DNA of 64,000 nt. Origin: an uncultured Dehalococcoidia bacterium (GTDB lineage Bacteria; Chloroflexota; Dehalococcoidia; Lucifugimonadales; CATOSD01). Of this stretch, positions 46,134 through 54,581 are shown piece after piece (the stretch's first letter is position 1; each line of letters begins with the position of its first letter). The translations under genes and the position numbers were made by a program. The stretch spans positions 186,001 to 250,000 of the forward strand of contig CATOSD010000001.1 in assembly GCA_951812395.1 (NCBI GenBank), given 5' to 3'. The notes under the pieces were generated by a model. That model searched no databases, was not told the DNA's origin, and worked only from the letters and a program-made list of their open reading frames with translations.

Positions 46134-47018
46134 TTAAAACACCCCGAACCACTCAGCGTCCACCGTCACATCCTCCACGATCCTCTCTTTGACTTCGACG
46201 CCCAACCTTAGCTCCTTCACCTTGTCGCCCAGCTTTTCGCCATCGATAAGGTCTATGGGTGGCGCTCCATCCCTCGTCGCCTCCCTCCTCGCCTCCGACG
46301 TGAAGCCGCCGGTGGTAATTGTCAGCCCCTTGTCCCCTCGGCCCTGCATGGCGCCCCTGAAGTCCCTTACCGCACCTGCCGTCACGTTGCCGGAATAACG
46401 CTTGCACTGGAAGTAGACCGGAAAGCCGATCATCCCCCCAGCCAGCTTGATTACACCCTGTCCGTCTATTCCGCCGTCGCCTGGCCTGCCAGTGACGGCG
46501 ACCCCTTCGAATCCTGATTCAAGCAGCAGCCTTCTGCAAAACCGCTCGAAAGCGCCAGGGTCCATCGCGACCAGGACTTTCAGTAGTTCTTCCTGCCATA
46601 CACCTTCATCTGTATCGTTCTCCAGCACAGTTGGTCCTGCAATTGGCTCTCCCTGGCTTCTCTCCTCACCCCGTGCCGACATCTGTCGAACGCGCCTGGC
46701 AAGCTCCTGCCCATCAATCTCATCTGCATCTCGTCCCTTCGGTGTAAGGGACCATACCCCGCGTTGGGAGTTGTCAACCAGACCGTCTTTCTTGAGGTAA
46801 GTCTTTGCCCATCCTACTCGATAGCCTACAGCTGTCTGTGGTCCATCTCGGTGAAGTACGTCCGTTACTTCTGGAGGAAGTTTCATTTCTTCAATCACGG
46901 CTTGAATGAGCTCGGAGTTGGTTGCGCTTCCACCGCGTTCTCGCAGGCAGGCTAGAACCGGATTCATGAATTCGATGTAAGTTGGGGCCGTGGTGCCGGA
47001 TTCACCTGTGGTCAACAT
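46134..47018 (-). CDS. Mrr-like restriction endonuclease
   Basis: ATG 47018 with GGAGG upstream; the frame is open to 47519 but without protein-like sequence. 294 residues. The N-terminal winged-helix domain (Mrr_N: MNPVLACLRERGGSATNSEL, VGWAKTYLKKDGLVDNSQRG, WSLTPKG) is followed by a PD-(D/E)XK nuclease domain with GRPGDGGIDGQG and YFQCKRY, the Asp...QxK active site, and ITTGGFTSEAR. It would cut methylated or foreign DNA. It starts an island of rearranged defence-type genes. Confidence 0.92.
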   Translation of the reverse strand: MLTTGESGTTAPTYIEFMNPVLACLRERGGSATNSELIQAVIEEMKLPPEVTDVLHRDGPQTAVGYRVGWAKTYLKKDGLVDNSQRGVWSLTPKGRDADEIDGQELARRVRQMSARGEERSQGEPIAGPTVLENDTDEGVWQEELLKVLVAMDPGAFERFCRRLLLESGFEGVAVTGRPGDGGIDGQGVIKLAGGMIGFPVYFQCKRYSGNVTAGAVRDFRGAMQGRGDKGLTITTGGFTSEARREATRDGAPPIDLIDGEKLGDKVKELRLGVEVKERIVEDVTVDAEWFGVF

Positions 47019-47263
47019 CGTCCTCCAGTCTGTTCTCAGCCCCTCGAATTGCGCGCCGGGACCGGTATTCTTGCGTTGGTAAAGCAATCCAATTCTACGC
47101 ACCGCCAACCAACCCCGCAACGACCGCCCTCGACCGACAGAGTCTGTTACCCGTCTCTCATGTCTGTACGACGGATTCGGGCCTGAATGGGTTGATCCCG
47201 CCGCCCCTCTCTTTCGTCCCTCCCCCACTTGCCCCCATCGTGCCCTTCGTGAATGATACTCCC

Positions 47264-47659
47264 CTAGCTCACAAACGCATCCAGAATCCCCTTCCGCGTC
47301 CGCGTTATCAGGCCCATCTCGCTCAGCGCGTTCAGGTCGCGCGTGATGGTCTTTTCCGTATTTCCCGCATATGCCGCCGCCAGCCTCGGCGTGAGCAGCC
47401 GGATGTCGCGCCGCCGCGCCGGTTCGTCGCGCTCGGACAGGTCCAAGACAAGGTACCTGCGCCTGACGTCGGTTGGACTCGCCCGGTCGCGGAATCTCAT
47501 GTGAACGTAGTTCGTCCACATATCCTCTCGCATCTGCCCTTTGATCGCATTGATCTGTTCCGTCAAGCCGTCCACGAATCCCTGCAGCGCGTACACCAGG
47601 AAGTCCATCACACCGCTGAGCGGTTCCGTTTGCTTAGCGGGTATCACAAACACGCTCAA
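47264..47659 (-). pseudogene. C-terminal fragment of a Fic-family protein
   Basis: DFLVYALQGFVDGLTEQ, WTNYVHMRFRD and LAAAYAGNTEKTITRDLNAL match the region following the Fic catalytic core and the winged-helix end of one Fic subfamily. The inhibitory helix and HPFxDGNGR core are absent. The matching N-terminal part lies on the same strand at 49187-49659, so one gene was split by the 1.5 kb of DNA between them. Confidence 0.75.
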
Positions 47660-47722
47660 GCCAGGCCAAGTGGTTTCTAGACCCCGAAATCAAACGGAAC
47701 CGGTGAGGGGAAACGCCCACAC

Positions 47723-48172
47723 GTGGCACGATTCGGCGGCATACCCCTGAAGCGGAAACGGCAGGCAGACCTCATAGACCAGAAGCCCCAGCGGTACAGG
47801 ACTGAACGCAACGAGCTTATCAAACGGCTCCTAGCGGACACATGCGAGATGTGCGGCTCAACAGTGGATGTAGAAGTCCACCATGTCCGCGCCCTTCGCG
47901 ACCTGAACGTGAAAGGCCAACGGGAAAAGCCCAAGTGGGTACAACTCATGGCGGCTCGGAAACGCAAGACCCTCGTGGTCTGTCGCCCTTGCCACCTGAA
48001 CGCCCACGACGGCAGTTGGAAACCGCGTAAGCAACAGAATGTAGTATCACGACTCGGACGACTGAGGCCCCAGCAACGTTTTCCCCAGCAGGCACATAGT
48101 CACGGTACGGATACCGTTAGTCGCACCAGAGTTCACGCTCTGGTACCTGACATCCCCGCCGTACTCTGGTAA
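47723..48172 (+). pseudogene. HNH endonuclease end of a group II intron maturase
   Basis: RFGGIPLKRKRQ, ERNELIKRLLADTCEMCGST, VEVHHVRALRDL, LMAARKRKTLVVCRPCHLNAHDG: the zinc-Cys pairs and HH..H pattern of the C-terminal D/En domain of group II intron proteins. The GTG at 47723 is probably not a real start, as the reverse transcriptase and maturase domains should precede. Residues after about 110 do not look like the family and read into downstream DNA. Confidence 0.8.
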
Positions 48173-48268
48173 ATTACCAGTTACCCCTGCACTGGGAGGA
48201 TAGCACATGACTTCTGAATACGAGCATACGATTAGGCAACGCCCCTCGCAGCAGGCCCAGGGCCGCAA

Positions 48269-48745
48269 ATGGCCCATCCTCGTCTGCTGCTTGGCTTGGT
48301 CGCACTAGCCTTAGCCCTGACCGCCTGTGGCGACTCGTCCAGCACCAGCGCCCCTGATGCCACCAGCGCCCCCGATGCCACTGGCGCAACGAGGGTACCG
48401 GAATGGGAAGAGACGGTCGAGTTCTCCGTGGAATGGCTAGACACTCACCTCGTGGAAATTCCCGTTGAGAAGTGCGAGCGAGTGAACTTCCATCTGGTCG
48501 CCTCCGACCTAGTGACGGTAAAGTACCGTGACGTTAGCGACTGGTCCGACAGTAGCTCCAGTGCGATATATACCGGCACTTGGGGCGCATATGACGACTT
48601 TGGCTCACACCAAGCGACAGAAGAGTCGGGCATCTGGACCCTAATGGTCTCCTATGGGGGTAGGGTAATGAAAACCACCCCTGTCGATGTCACCGTCTCG
48701 TACCGCACATCTCCGTACAGCAGCGGGTTTTGTTATGGTTCCTAA
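48269..48745 (+). CDS. Small lipoprotein of unknown function
   Basis: 158 residues; signal peptide GLVALALALTACGDSS with a clear lipobox. A short Ser/Ala/Asp repeat linker (SAPDAT twice) is followed by a beta-rich domain with EWEETVEFSVEWLDTH and VTVKYRDVSDWSD. It ends CYGS. I do not recognise the family. It sits between the maturase end and domain V of the intron remnant. A better ribosome binding site (GGGAGGA) precedes an ATG at 48207 in another frame, so the true start or frame is not fully settled. Confidence 0.65.
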   Translation: MAHPRLLLGLVALALALTACGDSSSTSAPDATSAPDATGATRVPEWEETVEFSVEWLDTHLVEIPVEKCERVNFHLVASDLVTVKYRDVSDWSDSSSSAIYTGTWGAYDDFGSHQATEESGIWTLMVSYGGRVMKTTPVDVTVSYRTSPYSSGFCYGS

Positions 48746-48836
48746 CGGCCTGACTGCCTAACAACCCACAACCACACGTACCGCGCCACCCGGCGCGGTA
48801 TCTGCTCTTACTGACACTACCCACACCGACACAGGA

Positions 48837-48870
48837 GAGCCGGACGCGGTAAAAGCCGCCCGTCCGGTTC
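48837..48870 (+). ncRNA. Group II intron domain V
   Basis: 34 bases starting GAGCCGGACGCGG and ending CGTCCGGTTC. The two arms pair as in domain V with the AGC triad and a two-base bulge in place. The terminal loop is AAAA instead of the usual GAAA, so the hairpin may be inactive. Confidence 0.8.
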
Positions 48871-48890
48871 GGAGGGGGGCCGACGGAAAA

Positions 48891-49232
48891 GTGCTCCGCC
48901 AACGCGGGGTAACTCGCCAGCGGCCTACCCTACTCTCGGCCACCGCCGACGCCTTCGCCCGCGACGACGCGACCGAAAGCCTCTGGTTCGTCTCGATGGT
49001 CGGCTCCCAGAGCGCGCTCAAGGCGATCTGGGCCTCCCTCCTCAAGCAGCCCCCGGACGTAGCCCACATCATCAAAGGCGCGGACGGGACGGCGCTGAGC
49101 AGGAGCTACCAGCGGTGCCAGGCGCCATACGAGACCATCGGAACGTGGACGACCAAGATAGCCCGGCTTCGCGGCACGGGCGGCTGGCACGCCCTCGTCC
49201 AGTTTGAGCCCATCCAGCACCACTGCATTTAG
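48891..49232 (+). CDS. Hypothetical ORF fragment next to the intron 3' end
   Basis: The part from about 48935 to 49186 looks protein-like (DDATESLWFVSMVGSQSALKAIWASLLKQ). The first 15 codons fall in the presumed domain VI and the last 15 in the Fic fragment of the other strand. It could be the 3' exon of the gene the intron entered. No domain recognised. Confidence 0.35.
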   Translation: MLRQRGVTRQRPTLLSATADAFARDDATESLWFVSMVGSQSALKAIWASLLKQPPDVAHIIKGADGTALSRSYQRCQAPYETIGTWTTKIARLRGTGGWHALVQFEPIQHHCI

Positions 49233-49659
49233 ATACTTGACCCGTTCCGCGCCAAGTGCCGGAACGGGTTCGACGTCGAGCATCTCGTTGAATCCGCGCA
49301 GAATGTTCTTCACCTCTATGCCGAGGTACTCCTTACGATGGCGGCAACCGAAGCTCACCCCGCGCCAACAAGGCAACCTGCTCTTCCGTCAACGTGTTGC
49401 CCTCGATAGCCGTCGTCGCCCGAGCGCCCCTTTCCAGCGAGACCCGGTTCAACTCCCGGGCGGTCTCGAGCATTAGAGGTATGCCTGATATGACCTCGCA
49501 CTTCGAGCAAGCATCCCCCAACAGGGTCCAGAATCTCGTGGGGGCCCTCGTGAGGTCCAGCTCGAAGGTTATCCACGGATTAGTCTCCAAATAGCCCAAA
49601 TTGCGCCTCACCACAGAGAATACGCCCGAACCACGGCATACCCACATCTTGCAGCCCAT
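49187..49659 (-). pseudogene. N-terminal fragment of the split Fic-family gene (also frameshifted)
   Basis: Reads LGYLETNPWITFELDL, FWTLLGDACSKCEVISGIPL and then the inhibitory helix ATTAIEGNTLTEEQV, typical of the Fic subfamily whose C-terminus is at 47264-47659. After LRLPPS the frame stops at a TAA. One extra T there, if ignored, continues the family sequence in the next frame (KEYLGIEVKNIL, LNAVVLDGLKLDEGV). Similarity ends at about 49190, and the catalytic core is missing. Confidence 0.75.
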
Positions 49660-49893
49660 TTTGTCCCATGCAAATGTCCACTACCCGATCCGATCCACAT
49701 CAACACCCCCCGCACCCCCTTCCCGAGACCACGGCGCCCCGCCAAGCTTCCCAATCATTGACATGGCGCGCTACTGCTGGCTATGATGAAATGTGCGTGG
49801 CGCACCCCCACGACACGGCTGGGCGCGCCCGACGACCCGCCCCAAACCCGGGCGCGGATACGAACCACAACGAACAGGCCTGGAGGCGCACAC
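49660..49893. other. Intergenic region, no gene seen
   Basis: 234 bp between the broken Fic gene and the aldolase gene. It should contain the promoter of the latter; TGGAGG at 49881 is its ribosome binding site. Confidence 0.5.
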
Positions 49894-50856
49894 ATGGCCG
49901 AATACACCAAGGACGAGGCCCTGGACTGGGCACGCGAAAACCTGCGCGGACAGTGGACCACCTTGATGACGCCCTTCACTCCGGACGATGAGCTGGACGA
50001 GGAGGGGCTGCGCGGCAACATTCGGCACATCCGCGAGCTAGGCACACAGGGCGGAGGCTGCACCTGGGGCATGGGCGAGTTCTGGAGCCTGACCCGCGAA
50101 GAGCGGATGCGCGTGTTCGACGTCGTGGCCGACGAAGCCGGTGGCGACTGGCCCATCGGCGCGCACGTTACCCACACCTCCTACAAGGAGATGCTGGCGC
50201 TCGCCGACCACGCAGAAGAGGCCGGCTTCGACCTGCTCATCGCCGCCGCGCCCTACATGGTCACCAAGACCGAACACCAGGTCGTCGACTACATCAAGCT
50301 GCTGGCCGACCACACCCCGCTCGCCATCATGTTCTACAACTCTCCCCAGTTCGGCATCGTAATGAGCGCCGAGGGACTGGACCGCATCTGCCAGCTCCCC
50401 AACGTCGTGGGCGTCAAGGAGGCCAGCTTCAACCAGGAGCTCTCCATCGAGGCCCACCTCCGTCTTGGCCGCGACGCCATCATCAGCACCCCCGACGAGT
50501 GGATACTCCGCAAGGGCAAAGAACTGGGCTTCGAGCAGCAGGTCATGTTCGCCAACACCTCCGACTGGCGCTTCGACCGGCCCGGACGCAACTACTACGT
50601 CCAGTTCATCGACCGCGCCATGCGCGGCGACCTGGACCTCGAGTTCTACGACGCCCACATCGCGCCGGTGAAGCAGGTCTCGGACAAGTGGTGGGGCCGC
50701 ACTGTCCAGAAGTTCGGCGGCGCCCTCCCCGTCCCCCTGTGCAAGTACTGGGGCGAACTGATGGGCATGGCCGGAGGCCACGTCCGCGCCCCCCACGGCA
50801 ACCTCACCGACGACGAGAAAGAAGAGCTCAAGGCCGATCTCGAGGGCGTAGTCTAA
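49894..50856 (+). CDS. Dihydrodipicolinate synthase/N-acetylneuraminate lyase family aldolase
   Basis: ATG 49894 with TGGAGG upstream; 320 residues. TTLMTPFTPDDELDEEGL at the N-terminus and VVGVKEAS with the Schiff-base Lys. The Tyr of FYNSP is in the usual place. The C-terminal 100 residues (KWWGRTVQKFGG, PLCKYWGELMGMAGG) are longer and distinctive. A pyruvate-type aldolase or lyase; lysine biosynthesis is not supported by context. Confidence 0.88.
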   Translation: MAEYTKDEALDWARENLRGQWTTLMTPFTPDDELDEEGLRGNIRHIRELGTQGGGCTWGMGEFWSLTREERMRVFDVVADEAGGDWPIGAHVTHTSYKEMLALADHAEEAGFDLLIAAAPYMVTKTEHQVVDYIKLLADHTPLAIMFYNSPQFGIVMSAEGLDRICQLPNVVGVKEASFNQELSIEAHLRLGRDAIISTPDEWILRKGKELGFEQQVMFANTSDWRFDRPGRNYYVQFIDRAMRGDLDLEFYDAHIAPVKQVSDKWWGRTVQKFGGALPVPLCKYWGELMGMAGGHVRAPHGNLTDDEKEELKADLEGVV

Positions 50857-50889
50857 GCCACTTCCCCCTCGACACAGAAAGGTTGCCTA

Positions 50890-50930
50890 AGTCCCTTCCC
50901 CCTCGCAGGGGGAAGGTTAGGATGGGGGTG
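50890..50930 (+). repeat. CCTTCCCCC hairpin intergenic repeat, copy 9
   Basis: Full copy between two co-directional genes. A degenerate head copy is present at about 50862. Confidence 0.85.
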
Positions 50931-50977
50931 ATTGAGGCAGGCTCCTCCCCCTCACACACAACAGCCGGGAGAATCAG

Positions 50978-51976
50978 ATGATACTGATGGTTAGCGTCCA
51001 GGACCTGGACGAGGCCCTGCAGGCCGTCAAGGGCGGAGCGGACATCGTAGACGTGAAGAACCTGCAAGAGGCGCTGGTCGGCTCAGCCCACCCGCACGTG
51101 GTGAGGCAGGTGCGCGAGGCGGTTCCGATGGCGAATCACGCGAGCGTGACGCTGGGCGTGGTGCCCAACCAGATCGGCACCGTGGCCATGGCGGTCTACA
51201 CCGCCGGCGTGCTGCAGGCCACCTCGGTCAAGGTCGGATTCATGAACACCGAGTACGACGCCGCGGTCGAGACGCTGCTCGCCTCCCGCGAGGCGCTGAA
51301 GGGCTTCGACACCAAGCTAATCGGCTCGCTGTTCGCCGACAACCCCCTCTACGACGGCCTCGACGCGCACCACATGCCGCAGCTCGCCGAGGACGGCAAG
51401 TGCGACGGCTGGCTCATTGACACCCTGACCAAGGACGGCCGCAACCTGTTCGACTTCATCCCCGAACCGGAGCTCCGCGCCATGGTGTTCGAGGGCAAGC
51501 GGCAGGGCATGAGCACAGCCCTGTCCGGACACCTGCGCGTCGACGACCTCGACGAGCTCGCGCGCATCAACCCCGACATCGTCGGGGTTCGCGGCGCGGT
51601 ATGCGCCCAGGGCGAGCGCACCTCTGGTGTGTACTGGGAAGCCGTGGCGGAGTTCAAGCGCCAGCTCGACTTGCGCCAGACGGGCGAAATCGACGTGTTC
51701 GCGGCCACCCCCGCTGCTGCCTCCAACGGTGGCGGCGCGAACGGCGACGCCGGCAACGGCTGGGTCATAATCGACGGCACCGGCAAGACGTGCGCCGGCA
51801 TTATCGCGGCGCTCTCCGAACACATGTCTCAGGATGGCAGCTCGTTTGTGGAAGTGATAATCCCGGGCGTCCTCAACACCTACGACGTCATTGAGTGGGC
51901 CGAGAACGAAAAGCACAGCATTCTCACCCAGCGCAAAGACCCGGACGGCGCGATGAGGATGCTGATTCAGCCGTAG
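50978..51976 (+). CDS. MfnB-like (5-formylfuran-3-yl)methyl phosphate synthase with a C-terminal TusA-like domain
   Basis: 332 residues. The first 235 are a TIM barrel like MfnB (MILMVSVQDLDEALQAV, GGADIVDVKN, SVTLGVV, KVGFMNTEYD), which condenses two glyceraldehyde-3-phosphates to a furan phosphate in methanofuran/methylofuran synthesis. A Gly/Ala/Asn linker follows. Then about 70 residues (WVIIDGTGKTCAGIIAAL, VIEWAENEKHSIL, RMLIQP) have the size and D-x-G-x-x-C pattern of a TusA-type sulfur-carrier fold, without the CPxP motif. This pairing is unusual to me. Whether the organism makes a methanofuran analogue cannot be judged from the window. Confidence 0.82.
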   Translation: MILMVSVQDLDEALQAVKGGADIVDVKNLQEALVGSAHPHVVRQVREAVPMANHASVTLGVVPNQIGTVAMAVYTAGVLQATSVKVGFMNTEYDAAVETLLASREALKGFDTKLIGSLFADNPLYDGLDAHHMPQLAEDGKCDGWLIDTLTKDGRNLFDFIPEPELRAMVFEGKRQGMSTALSGHLRVDDLDELARINPDIVGVRGAVCAQGERTSGVYWEAVAEFKRQLDLRQTGEIDVFAATPAAASNGGGANGDAGNGWVIIDGTGKTCAGIIAALSEHMSQDGSSFVEVIIPGVLNTYDVIEWAENEKHSILTQRKDPDGAMRMLIQP

Positions 51977-51978
51977 CG

Positions 51979-52001
51979 CGCCGATAGCCTCGGCGGCTTT
52001 T
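51979..52001 (+). terminator. Probable terminator after the MfnB-like gene
   Basis: CGCCGA-TAGCC-TCGGCG stem followed by GCTTTT, 3 bp after the stop codon. Confidence 0.55.
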
Positions 52002-52061
52002 CGATTGCGCGGGAGATTGGCCTCGTGCTAGCATAGTATTAACCAAAGCTTGGAGCATTGA

Positions 52062-52364
52062 TTGGAAACCGTCTCGAACGTAGCGCTGATACTGGCTATG
52101 GCCCGGGACGTCTTGCTCTTTATTCTCCTGCTGGCGCTGCTCGTGGGCGCGCTGATCGTCATGCGAAAGGTCGCCGCCCTGCTCAGCGATGCCCAGAAGG
52201 TCGTGGCAAACACCAGGGAGATGGTAGAGACGCTGACGGAAAACGTCGTACAGCCCGCCGCTTCCAACTCCGGCGTTGCCTACGGCGCGGGCAAAGTAGG
52301 CGCTTTCATACTTGGCTTGAGAAGAAACAAACGGAAAAAGGGAGGCAACGACAATGGCAAATAA
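52062..52364 (+). CDS. Small single-span membrane protein (DUF948-like)
   Basis: 100 residues from TTG 52062. One membrane segment (DVLLFILLLALLVGALIVM), then a helical stretch (LLSDAQKVVANTREMVETLTENV) and a lysine-rich end (RRNKRKKGGNDNGK). It overlaps the following YtxH-like gene by 11 bp, so the two are translated together. Confidence 0.72.
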   Translation: METVSNVALILAMARDVLLFILLLALLVGALIVMRKVAALLSDAQKVVANTREMVETLTENVVQPAASNSGVAYGAGKVGAFILGLRRNKRKKGGNDNGK

Positions 52365-52803
52365 CGACAATGGCGGGTCGTTCGTCTTGGGCTTTCTGAT
52401 TGGCGGGATTGTAGGCGCTGCGGTCGGCCTGCTTATAGCCCCCCGGTCCGGGCAGGACACGCGCGCGGAACTGGCAGGACGCAGCGAGGCCTGGCGCAAC
52501 CGCGCCGAGGAGATGGCGGCCAATCTGCGCGAGAGGGCCGGCGCCGGCGTGGACAGCGCCCGCGACCGCATCGGCCCCACCATAGACACGGCGAGAGAGC
52601 GCATCAATCCCACCATCGACTCCGCCCGCGAGCGTATTAGCCCGGCGGTAGAGGGCGTGCGCGACAGGGTGTCGCCCATCGTGGAGCAGGTCAACACCCG
52701 GCTGGGACGCACCAACTCGGAGGAGACGGGCCCTGCCGACACCTCCCAGGACGCGGCCTCCAAGAACGGCGGCCTCGACCAAACCACGGAAGAGCGAGCC
52801 TAG
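52354..52803 (+). CDS. YtxH-domain membrane protein with 11-residue repeats
   Basis: 149 residues. GSFVLGFLIGGIVGAAVGLLIAPRSGQDTR is the YtxH hallmark (Gly-rich membrane span followed by APRSG). From about residue 66 an 11-residue unit is repeated four times with the pattern D-S-A-R-[DE]-R-[IV]-x-P-x-[IV] (VDSARDRIGPTI and following). Such units form amphipathic helices that can lie on membranes, as in LEA/apolipoprotein-like proteins. Possibly an envelope stress protein. Confidence 0.82.
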   Translation: MANNDNGGSFVLGFLIGGIVGAAVGLLIAPRSGQDTRAELAGRSEAWRNRAEEMAANLRERAGAGVDSARDRIGPTIDTARERINPTIDSARERISPAVEGVRDRVSPIVEQVNTRLGRTNSEETGPADTSQDAASKNGGLDQTTEERA

Positions 52804-52834
52804 CACACAACTGCCGGCAGCCAACTATTGCCAG

Positions 52835-52859
52835 GGCCCCACGTGTAGAGCGTGGGGCC
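52835..52859 (+). terminator. Hairpin after the YtxH gene
   Basis: GGCCCCACG/CGTGGGGCC with a 7-base loop, followed by TTAGTGTT. The weak T-run lowers confidence. Confidence 0.5.
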
Positions 52860-52998
52860 TTAGTGTTGCGCCAGGTTCGGAGCCCCGCGGGGCCTCGGTC
52901 GTGCGAGCGCGCGCGGCGGCCCCTTGCGACACCCAGGGGCGTGGCCTAGAATCTCCCCCGGGACGGAGCACGAGCAAGAGGGATGTCGGGAGGACACG

Positions 52999-53832
52999 AT
53001 GACTACACGGCTGGCATACCTCGGACCCGCGGGAAGCTACGCCGAGCAGGCGGCGGTCGACTACGACGCCACCGCCCGTCTGGTGCCGTTCGTGTCCATT
53101 CCGGCTGTCGCGTCCGCGGTTGGGTCCGGGCTGGCCGACGAGGGCGTGGTGCCCATCGAGAACTCGCTGGAAGGGTCGGTCACCTTCACGCTGGACCTGC
53201 TCATCGGCGAGACCGACCTGTTCGTGCGCAACGAGCTCGTGATACCCATCGACCACTGCCTGGTGGTCGTCGCCGGCACCGACATGGAAGCCATACGGGC
53301 GGTATACTCACACCCCCAGGCGCTGGCGCAGTGCCGCTCGTTTCTGGAGAGGTGTTTCCCGGCGGCGGAGCAGATGGCCTCGCTGAGCACCTCGGCGGCG
53401 GTCGAGCAGATGCGGAGTAGCGACGTGCCCGCGGCGGCTATCGCCAACCGCAGAGCGGCCTCGCTTTACGACGCCCAGATCATTGCCACCGGCATACAGG
53501 ACAGGCCCAATAACCAGACCAGGTTCGTGATCCTGGCCCCGTCCGACCACGCCCCCACCGGCCGAGACAAGACGTCGATATGCTTTTCTTTCGACGAGGA
53601 CTCGCCGGGCATGATGTACTCGGTGCTCTACGAGATTGCCAAGCGGCATATCAACATGACCAAGATCGAGTCGCGGCCCACCGGCGAGACGCTGGGTCGC
53701 TACATCTTTCTGATCGACATCGAAGGGCACAGGGAGGACGCGATTGTGAAGGACGCCCTCAACGCGATACGGTCGCAGGTGTCGATGTTCAGGATATTCG
53801 GGTCGTACCCCACCACGCCGCCATCGGCTTAG
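52999..53832 (+). CDS. pheA: Prephenate dehydratase
   Basis: ATG 52999 with GGGAGG upstream; 277 residues. AYLGPAGSYAEQAA, VPIENSLEGSVTFTLDLL, and NNQTRFVIL with the catalytic TRF motif, then a C-terminal ACT domain with ESRPTGETLGRYIFLIDIEG, where Phe binds for feedback inhibition. It converts prephenate to phenylpyruvate. Monofunctional, without a chorismate mutase domain. Confidence 0.96.
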   Translation: MTTRLAYLGPAGSYAEQAAVDYDATARLVPFVSIPAVASAVGSGLADEGVVPIENSLEGSVTFTLDLLIGETDLFVRNELVIPIDHCLVVVAGTDMEAIRAVYSHPQALAQCRSFLERCFPAAEQMASLSTSAAVEQMRSSDVPAAAIANRRAASLYDAQIIATGIQDRPNNQTRFVILAPSDHAPTGRDKTSICFSFDEDSPGMMYSVLYEIAKRHINMTKIESRPTGETLGRYIFLIDIEGHREDAIVKDALNAIRSQVSMFRIFGSYPTTPPSA

Positions 53833-53842
53833 CGACAGAAAA

Positions 53843-54508
53843 TTACTCCTCCGCGCTCCCCAGTCTCTCCACCAGGTCGTCACGGCCCGCGAGCAGCAGC
53901 CAGTCGCCGCGCTTGAACTTTTCGCCCTGCTCCGGGTGCAGGTTCACGCGGTCGCCGCGCTGGATTGCGAGCAGCGAAAGGCCGTTCTTGTCCCTCGGGT
54001 CCGAAAAACCGACCTCTCTCAGCGTCATGTTCAGGAACCTGTCCGGCACCCGCAGCTTGCTCACGCCGACCCTGGGCGTAAGCTCCAGGTACTCCGTGAC
54101 GTTGGGGTTAAACAGGCTGTGCGCCAGCCGAACGCCCATCTCGGACTCGACCTCGACCACCTTGTCCACACCTATGCGCTCCAGCGTGTTGGCGTGGAGC
54201 TCGTTGTGCGCCCGCGACACGACGTAGGGTACGCCGAGCGTCTTGAGCAGCACTGACGTCATCACGCTGGACATGATGTCGAGCCCGATGGCGACGATCG
54301 CCGCGTCGTAGTCGATCACGCCGAGCTCGCGCAGCACGTGCTCGTTGGTGGCGTCGCCCGAGAGCGCGTGCGTCGCCTGGCCCATCACCTCTTGCACGCG
54401 CGCCTCGTCCTTGTCCATCGCCAACACGTCGTGGCCGAGGTTGTACAGCTTTCGTGTAACCGCCGAGCCAAACCGGCCCAACCCAATTACGATCACTTGT
54501 CTCTTCAT
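53843..54508 (-). CDS. ktrA: Potassium uptake regulatory protein (KtrA/TrkA-type RCK)
   Basis: ATG 54508 with GGAGAGG upstream; 221 residues. VIVIGLGRFGSAVTRKL (nucleotide-binding GxGxxG at 9-14), AMDKDEARV, an AxDATNE-like GDATNEHVLRELG, and a C-terminal TrkA-C domain (DRFLNMTLREVG, GDWLLLAGR). A cytoplasmic ring gating the channel encoded just after it, 73 bp downstream of the ktrB stop. Confidence 0.94.
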   Translation of the reverse strand: MKRQVIVIGLGRFGSAVTRKLYNLGHDVLAMDKDEARVQEVMGQATHALSGDATNEHVLRELGVIDYDAAIVAIGLDIMSSVMTSVLLKTLGVPYVVSRAHNELHANTLERIGVDKVVEVESEMGVRLAHSLFNPNVTEYLELTPRVGVSKLRVPDRFLNMTLREVGFSDPRDKNGLSLLAIQRGDRVNLHPEQGEKFKRGDWLLLAGRDDLVERLGSAEE

Positions 54509-54581
54509 ACCGCCTCTCCCAGCGCATTTCATCCGCAGGTCTGGGAATTGCCCGGCTCGGCGCGGCCGGCCCCACGCCTGC

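Larger units (their letters stand above)
47690..48932 (+). mobile_element. Group II intron 3' remnant with an inserted lipoprotein gene
   Basis: Two signatures on the plus strand define it: the HNH end of an intron-encoded protein (47723-48060) and a 34-base domain V at 48837-48870, followed by a possible domain VI ending about CCTACCCTAC (48923-48932). Domains I-III and the reverse transcriptase/maturase body are missing. Domain V normally lies within about 100 bases of the intron ORF stop, but here about 650-750 bases intervene and hold a lipoprotein gene. Boundaries are approximate. Confidence 0.7.

Noticed and set aside
48930..49180. Continuation of the split Fic gene into 48930-49180 on the minus strand
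   Set aside because: After LKLDEGVP the translation no longer resembles Fic, while the plus strand gives a better protein-like sequence. I end the Fic fragment at about 49187.
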